From the NCBI GenBank assembly GCA_040387195.1, contig JAZKEF010000011.1, positions 186,001 through 250,000 on the forward strand: a DNA stretch of 64,000 nucleotides. The letters run 5' to 3'. Positions 52,147 to 61,295 of this stretch are shown piece by piece. A program made the translations under genes and the position numbers. The stretch is from UKL13-3 sp040387195. GTDB lineage: Bacteria > Bacteroidota > Bacteroidia > UKL13-3. Every line of letters begins with the position of its first letter. Positions within the stretch are counted from its first letter, which is position 1. Under the pieces are notes generated by a model. It made no database searches and was not told the DNA's origin. It saw only the letters and a list, made by a program, of their open reading frames with translations.

Positions 52147-53532
52147 TTGTCAACTCTTTATCCTCAAGATTTTATACAACAAATTCGGACACTCTTTGGT
52201 GAGGAGTCCGAATTTTTTTTGAAAGCGTTGGATGAGCCTGCAGCTACTTCTGTGCGGTTAAACCCTTTTAAATCCAGTTCATGTTTTGCCGATGAGGCTC
52301 CTGTTGTTTGGTGTCCGCAGGGGCGTTACCTCACGCAGCGCCCCGAATTTATTTTCGATCCGCTGTTTCATGCCGGTGCTTATTATGTGCAGGAAAGTTC
52401 ATCCATGTTTTTGCACCATGTGTTGCAACAGGTACTTTCTTTATACGATAAGCAGGTAAAAGTACTTGATCTATGTGCAGCTCCTGGCGGTAAAAGCACG
52501 CTCATCAACAGTCTCCTTAAACCAAGCGACCTGTTGGTAGCCAATGAAATTATTAAAAGCAGGGCAGGAGTGCTGGAAGAAAACCTGATGAAATGGGGAC
52601 AGCCCAATGTGGTTATTTCCAATAACGACCCCAAGGACTTCGGTTCACTCAAGGACTTTTTTGACATTATTGTAATTGATGCTCCATGCTCGGGCGAAGG
52701 ATTGTTCCGCAGGGATAAACATGCCATTGATGAATGGAGCACCGATAATATAGCGTTGTGCGAAGGCCGTCAGCAACGCATTGTGGCTGAAGTAATGGAG
52801 AGTTTGAAACCCGGAGGTTTTATCATTTATTCTACCTGCACCTATAACCTTGCCGAAAACGAACAAAATGTGAAGTGGATGATGAATGAATGGAAGTTGC
52901 GTTCGGTGGATATCCAACATCCCAGTGAATGGCCTGTTGTGGCTTCGTTGGATCCGGATGTTTTTGCTTACCGGTTTTTACCGCATAAAGTTCAGGGGGA
53001 AGGATTGTTTATGGCATGCCTGCAAAAACCAAAGGATGTAGAACCACAAAAAGGAAGACCCTACAAACGAAAAGATAAAATAAGCAAACAGCAACTTGAT
53101 TCGGTAAGGCCGTGGTTGAACAATCATGATGATTTTGAATTTGTGATGGTAGGTGAACGCGTGCATGCAATTCCGGTTTCATTGGCCGAACCTTTCCAGC
53201 AACTCACACACCATTTGTACTTAAAAAATGCCGGCATCTTCATGGGCACATTTGCCAATAATGATTTGATTCCTTCGCATCATTTAGCCTTAAGCAATGC
53301 ATTGTCGCAATCGGTGCAAAGGCTTGATGTTACTAAAGAGGATGCTATAAAATATTTAAGAAAGGATAACCTGATGCTTGATACAACAATGCGTGGATGG
53401 ACCGTGCTTACCTATCGGGAATTACCCATTGGATGGGTGAAATTATTGCCCAACAGGCTCAACAATTATTTACCTTCACACCTACGAATTTTAAAAGACT
53501 ATACGTATGCAACGCAGACCGAAAAAATATAA
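52147..53532 (+). CDS. RNA m5C methyltransferase (RsmF-like, NOL1/NOP2/Sun)
   Basis: 461 residues. Motif I DLCAAPGGKSTLINSLL precedes the two NSUN cysteines: C181 in DAPCSGEGLFRRD and C231 in YSTCTYNLAENEQNV. The C-terminal part (about 310-461) resembles the RsmF PUA-like region, with GWVKLLPNRLNNYLP. Probably methylates a cytosine of 16S rRNA or tRNA. No ATG suits the N-terminus; TTG 52147 directly after the previous stop is the best start, TTG 52126 the alternative. Overlaps the next methyltransferase gene by 26 bp. Confidence 0.9.
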   Translation: MSTLYPQDFIQQIRTLFGEESEFFLKALDEPAATSVRLNPFKSSSCFADEAPVVWCPQGRYLTQRPEFIFDPLFHAGAYYVQESSSMFLHHVLQQVLSLYDKQVKVLDLCAAPGGKSTLINSLLKPSDLLVANEIIKSRAGVLEENLMKWGQPNVVISNNDPKDFGSLKDFFDIIVIDAPCSGEGLFRRDKHAIDEWSTDNIALCEGRQQRIVAEVMESLKPGGFIIYSTCTYNLAENEQNVKWMMNEWKLRSVDIQHPSEWPVVASLDPDVFAYRFLPHKVQGEGLFMACLQKPKDVEPQKGRPYKRKDKISKQQLDSVRPWLNNHDDFEFVMVGERVHAIPVSLAEPFQQLTHHLYLKNAGIFMGTFANNDLIPSHHLALSNALSQSVQRLDVTKEDAIKYLRKDNLMLDTTMRGWTVLTYRELPIGWVKLLPNRLNNYLPSHLRILKDYTYATQTEKI

Positions 53533-54778
53533 AGAAAAAGAAGAAAGACCGGAAAGGGATCACAGCAAGGTAAAACTGTTTCCCAATTTAATGAAGGCTG
53601 TGCTCGATTGTTCACGTCAGATCTTTTTTGAGAAGAAATATGCTGATAAGGTAATAGAAAAAATGCTGAAGTCGAACTCACAATGGGGTGCGCGCGACAG
53701 GGCTTTTATTGCCGAATACACCTATGATATGGTAAGATGGTGGCGTTTGTTGCAATACATGAGCGGCATCAAGGAAAACGAAACCGGTGTTAAAATGCCG
53801 TTGATGTTTGCGGCTTTGTGGGTATGGAACGGACACGATTTGCCCGAATGGGACGAGTTCAGGGGATTTGATAAAGCCAAGATGTTCCGGTTATTTGATG
53901 ATGCCCAATCGCAGCGTAAAATCCGTGAATCCATTCCCGATTGGTTGGATGCACTGGGCGAAAGAGAGCTGGGCGCCAAATGGGATGCCGAGATCAAAGC
54001 CCTCAATAATCAGGCTGATCTGGTGGTAAGGGCTAATACACTCAAAATTACACGTGCAGGCTTATTGCGCAAATTTGAAGATGAACATATTGAAGCATCT
54101 CCGATAGATGATTTACAGGACGCAATTGTGTTGCATAAACGGATCAATTTGTTCACCACGCGTTTTATTAAGGATGGTTTGCTGGAAGTGCAGGACGCAG
54201 CCTCACAACTGGTGGCCGATTTTATGGAACTTGAACCCGGCATGAGGGTAATTGATGCCTGTGCAGGTGCGGGTGGTAAATCATTACATATTGCAGCATT
54301 GATGCAAAACAAAGGCCGGTTGATCTCGATGGATGTGGAGGAGTTTAAACTCGAAGAGCTCAAAAAACGTGCACGCAGGGCGGGAGTCGGTAATATTGAA
54401 ACGCGGGTAATTGAATCGAGTAAAACGATTAAACGACTCCACGAAACAGCCGACAGGTTATTGCTGGATGTGCCTTGCAGCGGATTGGGCGTATTGCGCA
54501 GAAACCCGGATGCCAAATGGAAAATGGGATTGGATTTTATCATCAATATCCGCAAAACACAGCAGGAAATTTTGCAGAACTATTCAACCATGCTCAAGCC
54601 GGGAGGCAAGATGGTGTATGCAACCTGCAGTATTTTACCAAGCGAAGATGAAGAGCAGGTGCAAACGTTTTTGGCAGCCAATCCTAACTATACACTCGAA
54701 CGTGAAGAGCGGATTTCGGTGGCCGAAACAGGCTTTGACGGATTTTACATGGCACTCATCAGCAAGAACGTTTCGTAA
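53507..54778 (+). CDS. RNA m5C methyltransferase (RsmB-like)
   Basis: 423 residues. A basic tail (MQRRPKKYKEKEERPERDH) precedes a helical NusB-like region (LFPNLMKAVLDCSRQIFFEKKYADKVIEKMLKS). The SAM domain starts near 240 with DACAGAGGKSLHIAALM. The catalytic cysteines are C324 in DVPCSGLGVLRRNPDAKW and C374 in YATCSILPSEDEEQV. Its 26-bp overlap with the upstream NSUN-type gene suggests coupled expression of two distinct rRNA modification enzymes. The target base is not predictable from sequence. A hairpin follows 38 bp after the stop. Confidence 0.9.
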   Translation: MQRRPKKYKEKEERPERDHSKVKLFPNLMKAVLDCSRQIFFEKKYADKVIEKMLKSNSQWGARDRAFIAEYTYDMVRWWRLLQYMSGIKENETGVKMPLMFAALWVWNGHDLPEWDEFRGFDKAKMFRLFDDAQSQRKIRESIPDWLDALGERELGAKWDAEIKALNNQADLVVRANTLKITRAGLLRKFEDEHIEASPIDDLQDAIVLHKRINLFTTRFIKDGLLEVQDAASQLVADFMELEPGMRVIDACAGAGGKSLHIAALMQNKGRLISMDVEEFKLEELKKRARRAGVGNIETRVIESSKTIKRLHETADRLLLDVPCSGLGVLRRNPDAKWKMGLDFIINIRKTQQEILQNYSTMLKPGGKMVYATCSILPSEDEEQVQTFLAANPNYTLEREERISVAETGFDGFYMALISKNVS

Positions 54779-54816
54779 AGGGTTGATAGCAGCTGATTAC
54801 GCTAATTAAATTAATT

Positions 54817-54851
54817 GTAAGAAGAGTTACCAATCAGGTAACCCTTCTTAC
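54817..54851 (+). terminator. Terminator after the methyltransferase pair
   Basis: GTAAGAAGAGTTACC / GGTAACCCTTCTTAC with loop AATCA: fourteen pairs and one A-C mismatch. The T-tract after it is weak (TTAACATTG). Confidence 0.65.
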
Positions 54852-54939
54852 TTAACATTGTATGTAAATGTGCATAATCAGCGACATAAAATACCCGACA
54901 GTTATCAATATCATGGCGGCATTGCCTCAAAAGTTTAGA

Positions 54940-54969
54940 TTGGAGAGAACGAATAAAACAATATTTTTG
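54940..54969 (+). promoter_or_regulatory. Promoter of the GT2 gene at 54993
   Basis: TTG at 54940-54942 and TATTTTTG at 54962-54969 with a 19-bp spacer: a textbook Bacteroidota -33/-7 pair. Confidence 0.6.
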
Positions 54970-54992
54970 CCCTTTTAACCGGATAGTCATTC

Positions 54993-55733
54993 ATGCTCAA
55001 TAACAAGAAAGTAGTTGTGGTAATGCCTGCATACAATGCTGCGCAAACACTTGAAAAAACATACAGGGAAATTCCATTTGAAATTGTGGATGATGTAATT
55101 GTGGTGGATGATGCCGGTAAGGACAACACAGCTGAAGTAGCCAGTAACCTGGGAATCCGCCATGTAATCCGCCACGAAAAAAACAAAGGATACGGAGGCA
55201 ACCAGAAAACTTGTTACAATAAAGCCAAAGAAATAGGAGCGGATATTGTGATCATGCTGCACCCCGATTACCAGTATACTCCCAAACTTATTATGGCCAT
55301 GACCAGTATTATTGCCAATGATTTGTATCCGGTGGTTTTTGGTTCCCGCATATTGGGAATGGGTGCGCTCAAAGGGGGGATGCCCATGTATAAATTCATT
55401 TTTAACCGCTGCCTCACCTTGTTTCAAAATATCATGATGAGCCAGAAACTCTCGGAATACCATACCGGTTACCGTGCATTTAGCCGCGAAGTACTTGATA
55501 AAGTGAACTACGAATTGTGTTCCGATGATTTTGTATTCGATAACCAGATGATAGCGCAGATATTCTATTCCGGATTTGAAATAGCCGAAGTAACCTGCCC
55601 AACCAAATATTTTCCGGAAGCATCCTCCATTAACTTTAAACGCAGCAGCATATACGGACTGGGGGTTTTACATACCTCGCTTATTTACCGCATGCAAAAA
55701 TGGGGTTTAGGCCGCTTTAAAATTTTCAGCTAA
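54993..55733 (+). CDS. GT2 glycosyltransferase (soluble DPM-like)
   Basis: A 246-residue GT-A enzyme without membrane segments. It opens KVVVVMPAYNAAQTLEKTYREI, then IVVDDAGKDNT, HEKNKGYGGNQKTCYNKAKEIGADIVIMLHPDYQY and FKIFS at the end. HTGYRAFSREVL at about 162-173 is characteristic of the polyprenol/dolichyl-phosphate type. Substrate unknown. It stands alone after a terminator, with its own promoter. Confidence 0.9.
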   Translation: MLNNKKVVVVMPAYNAAQTLEKTYREIPFEIVDDVIVVDDAGKDNTAEVASNLGIRHVIRHEKNKGYGGNQKTCYNKAKEIGADIVIMLHPDYQYTPKLIMAMTSIIANDLYPVVFGSRILGMGALKGGMPMYKFIFNRCLTLFQNIMMSQKLSEYHTGYRAFSREVLDKVNYELCSDDFVFDNQMIAQIFYSGFEIAEVTCPTKYFPEASSINFKRSSIYGLGVLHTSLIYRMQKWGLGRFKIFS

Positions 55734-55804
55734 TATTCATAATGTTAGTGTGTGAAGTTTGTGTTAGGCATTCCTTTTAGTTTTTTAGATAAGATAAAAA
55801 AGCA

Positions 55805-55812
55805 TATTCTTG
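55805..55812 (+). promoter_or_regulatory. -7-like element of the small exported protein
   Basis: TATTCTTG is a near match to TAnnTTTG, eight bases before ATG 55821. Confidence 0.35.
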
Positions 55813-55820
55813 CACCCTGC

Positions 55821-56180
55821 ATGAGTCTTAAAGTAATTTCTATTAGTTTGTTTTTGCTGTTTTGCGTGGTGATCGCATTTCCCGGTTATGGCAAACCGAG
55901 AACCATTGCAGGCAATAAAGCAACTACTGTAATTAAAGCTTCCGAACGATCCGTTTACAGTTTATTGCTCAAATGCCTCTCATCAGGCATCAATATGATA
56001 GAGGAGGAACGTACTTCCGAGCATGAAGATGACGACAATGCGGCCGATGAAGTGTTTGTTCCTTCTCATGTAACAGAGGCTGTTATCATCACCTTTTCAC
56101 TTTCTCCCTATTCATCGGGAGCACTTTTTGCCGAACAACTCGCCTTTACCTTCATTTTTTCGCCTCCCGATCTACGCTAA
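55821..56180 (+). CDS. Small exported hypothetical protein
   Basis: 119 residues from ATG 55821: one N-terminal signal/anchor (MSLKVISISLFLLFCVVIAFPGYG), an acidic stretch (EEERTSEHEDDDNAADEVF, about 65-83) and a hydrophobic aromatic C-terminus (AVIITFSLSPYSSGALFAEQLAFTFIFSPPDLR). I do not recognise it. The acidic middle could bind cations; this is speculation. It precedes the SulP-carbonic anhydrase gene by 87 bp in the same direction. The frame is open 23 codons further, but that stretch contains the promoter-like element. Confidence 0.55.
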   Translation: MSLKVISISLFLLFCVVIAFPGYGKPRTIAGNKATTVIKASERSVYSLLLKCLSSGINMIEEERTSEHEDDDNAADEVFVPSHVTEAVIITFSLSPYSSGALFAEQLAFTFIFSPPDLR

Positions 56181-56267
56181 GTAATTATTTATTCTCGCAC
56201 GGGAATACTTTCTTGAAACTAACGAGGACTCTCGTTGGTATTACTTTTATTAGCGTTTACATTGTAC

Positions 56268-58508
56268 ATGAGAGAAAAGATAAATTTACAGCCGTTATCG
56301 GTTAAGTATTTAAAATATGATTTGCCTGCAGGACTTGCAGTGTTTTTTGTGGCAGTTCCCCTCTGTTTAGGGATTGCCCACGCTTCGGGAGCTCCTCTTA
56401 TTTCGGGATTGATTACAGGTATGTTGGGAGGGCTGATTACCGGTATGGTGAGCAATTCTCAACTCAGCGTAAGCGGACCGGCTGCCGGCTTAACAGCGAT
56501 TGCCATTGCAGGTATTTCCAAACTCGGTTCCTTCGAAGCCTTTTTATTAGCCACTGTTATTGCCGGGGTATTGCAAATAATTTTAGGAGCACTTAAAGCG
56601 GGTGTCATTACCAATTATATACCCAGTACGGTTATCAAAGGGATGTTGTCGGCCATTGGGTTAATCCTTATTATTAAACAGTTTCCTCATATGGTTGGCT
56701 ACGATATTGAAGAAATGGGAGTAGAGGAGTTTGCTGTTACCGCTCAGGATATCAACCAGCAATACCAGGAAAGCAAAGCAACAGAAACCAATACATTTAC
56801 CATTTTACTGCATGCCATTACCAATTTAAACAGAGGGGTATTGTTGATTGGTTTGGTGAGTTTGGTTTTCCTCATTATCTGGGATAAGTTCTTTCAAAAA
56901 AAGTTCAAAACTATACCGGGTTCACTGCTGGTTGTATTAATAGGTGTGGGCATCAATAATGTATTGGAGAATATGTTGTTTGCCTATCCGCTTGCCCACG
57001 ATCACTTTGTGAATATTCCCAAACTGGATTCTATTGGTGCTTTCATGGCAGCCACAAGTTTCCCCGATTGGAGTTCATTGTCCAATTATGCAATTTACAG
57101 CACTGCATTTACCATTGCAATTGTAGCTTCCATTGAAACATTATTATCAACAGAAGCTATTGATAAACTGGATCCCCAAAAGCGTAAGACTCCTGCTAAC
57201 CGTGAATTGGTAGCACAGGGAATAGGGAATACCCTGGCCGGTTTATTGGGAGGGTTGCCTATGACAGGTGTGATTGTGCGCGGGTCGGTGAACGTATCTG
57301 CCGGAGCACATACCAAACTATCAACCGTTATTCATGGTGTATTGATCCTGATAGCAGTGGTGTTTTTGGCATCCCTCATGAATATGATTCCGTTGGCAAG
57401 TTTGGCAGCAGTTCTTATTTACACCGGTTACAAACTGCTTGCACCACAATTATTGATTGAGCAGTTTAAAAAAGGCTGGGGGCAGTTTATTCCATTTGTG
57501 GTAACGGTTGCGGCTATTGTACTTTCCGATTTATTAATTGGTGTGAGCATTGGTATCGTAATCTCCCTCATTTTTATTGTAAAGGAAGATTATTCGGGAA
57601 CCGTACTAACCGTAAAGGATCTGGGCATACGCAAGCGGATTATTCTGGGAGAAAACATTACCTTTTTACACAAACCCAAACTGGCAAAACTACTGGAAGA
57701 AATCCCCGATAATTCTATTCTTGAAATTGACGGGGCCCGCAATCACTATATCGATAGAGATATTCTTGAATTAATTTCTGAATTTAAACACAAAGCATTA
57801 CAAAAAAACATTGAACTCATTATAGGAGGACTTAAACAAATGGAAAACGAAGATTTAAAAGAAAGCATGCGCCACTCATACGAACGCCTGTTTGTAAATA
57901 ATGAAAAATGGATTGCAGCACGCACGAAAGAAGACCCTGATTATTTTAGCAAATTATCACATGGACAAACCCCGCAATACCTTTTCATCGGATGCTCGGA
58001 TAGCCGCGTGCCTGCCAATGAAATTACCGGTACCGAAGCCGGGGAAATGTTTATACACCGCAATATTGCCAATATGGTAGTGAACACGGATGTAAACATG
58101 TTATCCGTAGTTCAGTATTCGGTAGAAGTACTCAATGTAAAGCATATTATCGTTTGTGGACATTATGGTTGCGGGGGAATTAAAGAAGCCATGAACAACC
58201 GTTCAAACGGTCTCATCGATAAATGGCTCAGGAATATCAAGGATGTAATCCGGTTGCATAAAGATGAACTTGACCATATCCATGATGAGGACAAGCGCTA
58301 CCGCAGACTGGTAGAATTGAATGTGCAGGAACAGGTAATCAACCTGATGAAAACATCATTTATCCAGAAAAATAAAGCGCAGTATGGCTTTCCGGAGATA
58401 CATGGATGGGTATATGATATCAGCAATGGCAAAATCCAGGATTTGAATATTGATGTTGAAAATGAATTTCCTGCATACAAGGACATCTACAAAATTGATG
58501 TAGATTAA
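56268..58508 (+). CDS. SulP anion transporter fused to beta-carbonic anhydrase
   Basis: 746 residues in three parts. Residues ~1-430 are a SulP permease (YDLPAGLAVFFVAVPLCLGIAHASGAPL, SGPAAGLTAIAIA, GLLGGLPMTGVIVRGSVNVSAGAHT). A short STAS-like segment follows (NSILEIDGARNHYIDRDILELISEF). The C-terminal ~200 residues are a beta-carbonic anhydrase with zinc ligands C576 (with D578 and R580 in CSDSR), H632 and C635 (GHYGCGG). The fusion implies uptake of bicarbonate coupled to CO2/HCO3- interconversion. ATG 56268 is chosen over an upstream frame of 11 codons. No regulators are adjacent. Confidence 0.95.
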   Translation: MREKINLQPLSVKYLKYDLPAGLAVFFVAVPLCLGIAHASGAPLISGLITGMLGGLITGMVSNSQLSVSGPAAGLTAIAIAGISKLGSFEAFLLATVIAGVLQIILGALKAGVITNYIPSTVIKGMLSAIGLILIIKQFPHMVGYDIEEMGVEEFAVTAQDINQQYQESKATETNTFTILLHAITNLNRGVLLIGLVSLVFLIIWDKFFQKKFKTIPGSLLVVLIGVGINNVLENMLFAYPLAHDHFVNIPKLDSIGAFMAATSFPDWSSLSNYAIYSTAFTIAIVASIETLLSTEAIDKLDPQKRKTPANRELVAQGIGNTLAGLLGGLPMTGVIVRGSVNVSAGAHTKLSTVIHGVLILIAVVFLASLMNMIPLASLAAVLIYTGYKLLAPQLLIEQFKKGWGQFIPFVVTVAAIVLSDLLIGVSIGIVISLIFIVKEDYSGTVLTVKDLGIRKRIILGENITFLHKPKLAKLLEEIPDNSILEIDGARNHYIDRDILELISEFKHKALQKNIELIIGGLKQMENEDLKESMRHSYERLFVNNEKWIAARTKEDPDYFSKLSHGQTPQYLFIGCSDSRVPANEITGTEAGEMFIHRNIANMVVNTDVNMLSVVQYSVEVLNVKHIIVCGHYGCGGIKEAMNNRSNGLIDKWLRNIKDVIRLHKDELDHIHDEDKRYRRLVELNVQEQVINLMKTSFIQKNKAQYGFPEIHGWVYDISNGKIQDLNIDVENEFPAYKDIYKIDVD

Positions 58509-58539
58509 AGAATAAGGCATACTGAGAAAACAGGTGGTA

Positions 58540-60174
58540 TTATTTTCTGCCCGGCATTCTTACCAATAGAGCAAAACCACCTCGCTGTTGTACTACGGTG
58601 AGGTGGTAATTTGTATAGTTTTTAAGGTGGTTCACTTTCACCACAAAATAGACCGGTTTATCAATATCACCTGCAAGCAGCCAGTTCATGTCGCGACTTA
58701 ACGGATTCGAATGCGGTTGACTGTTGCTGTAAAAATATTGCGCATAACTTTTATGCCCGAGGCTTTCCACATATACATCTTTTCCCTTTAAACTTTCATA
58801 AAACGCAATAGCCGGACCTTGTGAATACGTTTCAATTTTGGGCACAACTACTACCATGTAAAGAGGAATGGCAACTGTAAATGAAACAAGCAGTGTAAAG
58901 ATTCCCGTTGACACCTTTTGTCTTTGAAAACGTGTAAAAACATATACAATCACACTTGCAAGTAAGAGTCCTATCAGCCACTCATAACCAATCCATGGGG
59001 CGGTTTCGGTTAAAGATGCAATAGCAAAATCATCTTTGATGTAGGGAATAAGTTGCGTTTTAAAGTGTTCGATAAAAGGTAAGGCCGAAAGTAATGCAGA
59101 AATCAATAAGCCAAATAAGAGTACAGGAACGGTTAACCATTTACTGATGCGTTGTTCCTTGAGCAACAGTTTATCCATACCCAGTGCAGCCATAAAAGTA
59201 AGTGGCATATAACATAAAGATGAGTAATGAACAATTTTGGTTGTTACCAGTGAAAACAATATCAACACCACCCAAAACAAAATGCCCATCCATTGTTTCA
59301 GCGTACCTTCTTTTAAGTGTTGTGTATGTGTTAAAAATCCTTTGATCGCAAAAAGGGAAGAGGGGAAACACCCCACAAGCAATACAACAGGATGGTAAAA
59401 CCAGGGCTGCCCGTGCCCGGCAACAGGATTTTTAAACAAATCAATTTGGTATTCCATAAAATCCATCAACACCTTAGGTCCGTTTTTACTGATTTCAACA
59501 ACCACCCAAAGGCTTGCAATTCCAATAATGCCCAGCAAAGCCAGTGCTAGTTGTTTTACGTTAAAATACACATTGAATCCCGACCGGATGAAATAAATGC
59601 CCGCACACAGTCCGGCAACAAGTAATGCAACCGGTCCTTTGGTGAGCACGGCCAGTCCGAGTAAAATACCAATGTATCCATAACGTTTGGTACGTTCGTG
59701 GCGGTTTTGTTTTTGCGAAACAAGACTGAGCTGCCATACAGCAGCAAAAATGAAAAGGTTAAACCAGGGGTCAATTATACCGCTCTTAAAATACAGTGCC
59801 GGAGTGAAGGAGCCCATCATAAACAATACCCACAACCAGGCAAAGCGGGTATTGAATGTTTTTTTTCCGATATGAAACAATAGGCTGAGTGTTATGATTC
59901 CGCATAAGGCGTTTGGAAAACGCGCTGCAAATTCATTCACGCCAAACACACTCATGCTTAAAGCTTGTAACCAAAAGAAGAATGGTGGCTTTTCCCAAAA
60001 GGGTTGGAAGTTGATCTGCACCCTGAAAAACTCCTGGGTAATAAGCATTTCGCGAGCCGACTCCGCAAAGTTGATCTCATCCCAATCGAACAGGTGTACA
60101 TTGCCTAGAAAAGGAATAAACAATAGTGCAGCAAAAAAGGCAACTGCAGCCGAACTATTCAGGAGTGATTTCAT
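58540..60174 (-). CDS. ArnT/PMT-type membrane glycosyltransferase
   Basis: 544 residues with about twelve membrane helices, a GT-C enzyme that takes sugar from a lipid carrier. The first periplasmic loop holds FDWDEINFAESAREML (acidic DxxE site, near 28-43), followed by FWEKPPFFFWLQALSMSVFGVNEFAARFPNALCG, the standard PMT-2 region. A C-terminal extracytoplasmic part (about 430-544) includes KGKDVYVESLGHKSYAQYFYS. ATG 60174 overlaps the end of the PAP2 gene by 20 bp, so the two are coupled; the pairing suits lipid-linked sugar transfer and carrier recycling. Confidence 0.9.
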   Translation of the reverse strand: MKSLLNSSAAVAFFAALLFIPFLGNVHLFDWDEINFAESAREMLITQEFFRVQINFQPFWEKPPFFFWLQALSMSVFGVNEFAARFPNALCGIITLSLLFHIGKKTFNTRFAWLWVLFMMGSFTPALYFKSGIIDPWFNLFIFAAVWQLSLVSQKQNRHERTKRYGYIGILLGLAVLTKGPVALLVAGLCAGIYFIRSGFNVYFNVKQLALALLGIIGIASLWVVVEISKNGPKVLMDFMEYQIDLFKNPVAGHGQPWFYHPVVLLVGCFPSSLFAIKGFLTHTQHLKEGTLKQWMGILFWVVLILFSLVTTKIVHYSSLCYMPLTFMAALGMDKLLLKEQRISKWLTVPVLLFGLLISALLSALPFIEHFKTQLIPYIKDDFAIASLTETAPWIGYEWLIGLLLASVIVYVFTRFQRQKVSTGIFTLLVSFTVAIPLYMVVVVPKIETYSQGPAIAFYESLKGKDVYVESLGHKSYAQYFYSNSQPHSNPLSRDMNWLLAGDIDKPVYFVVKVNHLKNYTNYHLTVVQQRGGFALLVRMPGRK

Positions 60175-60814
60175 CAACACGCAATTTAGCGGCAAAAAAA
60201 GTGTAAATAAAAGTAACTACACAAACAGCCAATATGGATCCGGCCATAATATCGGCCCAGAAATGTTGCAATAAGTACACCCGCGAAAGGCCAACGGCTG
60301 CTGCAATCACAGCCCAAAACCAACCGTTCTTTTTCGATATGGATAATAAAGCCAATAAGGTATACAACGAAAACGCTGCTGTGGTATGTCCTGAAGGAAA
60401 GCTATTGTATTGGTTCATCAAAACCCCTTCCACATAATGCAGTTCAGGTATTTGGGCCATTAATAAAGCCGGCCTGTGACTGTCCTCAAAGATAGTACGC
60501 TTAAGCAGTTGTGTTATGAGAGAAGGAACAGAAAGACTTAAGAGTGTAACCAACCATAATGATCGGTTGAATGCAACCAGAACAAGACCAATAAACAATA
60601 GAAATAATCCATCACCGGCATAGGTGGTGTAAATCATCATCGAATCAGCCAATGGAGAGTTGAGGCTGTTTACAAATATGGAAAGCTGAAATTGGGGAGT
60701 GGTAAGCTGAAAATAAAGACCTAAAAACCAAAGTACAACAAAACTCATGTAGAAATTTTTGTTGTGTAGAATGAGCTTACAGAGTTGTTGGAAATACACT
60801 TTGGCAAGTTGCAT
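60155..60814 (-). CDS. PAP2-family membrane phosphatase
   Basis: 219 residues with six membrane helices. The catalytic motifs are K-x6-R-P in KRTIFEDSHRP (about 104-114), PSGH in NSFPSGHTTAAFS and the third site SRVYLLQHFWADIMAGS. Such proteins dephosphorylate undecaprenyl-pyrophosphate, lipid A or phosphatidic acid. Coupling with the GT-C gene favours a lipid-carrier or lipid A role (inference). Confidence 0.93.
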   Translation of the reverse strand: MQLAKVYFQQLCKLILHNKNFYMSFVVLWFLGLYFQLTTPQFQLSIFVNSLNSPLADSMMIYTTYAGDGLFLLFIGLVLVAFNRSLWLVTLLSLSVPSLITQLLKRTIFEDSHRPALLMAQIPELHYVEGVLMNQYNSFPSGHTTAAFSLYTLLALLSISKKNGWFWAVIAAAVGLSRVYLLQHFWADIMAGSILAVCVVTFIYTFFAAKLRVDEITPE

Positions 60815-60883
60815 GGAAAATTATGGAAACACAAGAAAAAATTAATATCCTGTACTACAAGCAATTATATATACAACTAGTAC

Positions 60884-60919
60884 TATGTATTGCAAAGTAC
60901 ATACTAAAGCATAGATTTG
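60884..60919 (+). promoter_or_regulatory. Promoter and palindromic operator of the PadR-PspC operon
   Basis: TTG (60890-60892) and TAGATTTG (60912-60919) are spaced 19 bp. The inverted repeat TATGTA-N8-TACATA (60884-60903) covers the -33 box, a good place for repression. It resembles the ATGT...ACAT layout of PadR operators, although the distance is 10 bp by that measure. Confidence 0.6.
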
Positions 60920-60953
60920 TGTCGTGAATGTTACCAAACACTATCAATAGATT

Positions 60954-61283
60954 ATGAATGTAGAAAACTCAAAAGCGCAAATGAAGAAAGGAATACTCGA
61001 GTTGTGTATTCTGAGTATTATCTCCCGGGGAGAGGTTTACGCGTCTGATATTATTGAAGAACTCAAGTCTTCAAAAATGATTGTAGTAGAAGGAACGTTG
61101 TATCCTTTGCTCACGCGGTTAAAAAATGAAGGGCTGCTAAGTTACCAGTGGATTGAATCCAAGTCGGGACCACCCCGAAAATATTTTCAACTCACGGAAG
61201 AGGGTAAACAATTTTTAGAAGGATTAAAAGAAACATGGGATGAGCTGGTATCAGCCGTTTCAACAGTAACACAACAAAACTAA
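60954..61283 (+). CDS. PadR-family transcriptional regulator
   Basis: 109 residues, a single winged helix: KGILELCILSIISRGEVYASDIIEELK, then VVEGTLYPLLTRLKNEGLLSYQW (recognition helix) and SGPPRKYFQLTEEGKQFL, with the C-terminal dimer helix. It lies 12 bp upstream of the PspC-domain gene, a pair widely conserved in Bacteroidota. A palindrome overlapping its own -33 box suggests autorepression. The inducing signal is unknown. Confidence 0.94.
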   Translation: MNVENSKAQMKKGILELCILSIISRGEVYASDIIEELKSSKMIVVEGTLYPLLTRLKNEGLLSYQWIESKSGPPRKYFQLTEEGKQFLEGLKETWDELVSAVSTVTQQN

Positions 61284-61295
61284 TACACCACAACT

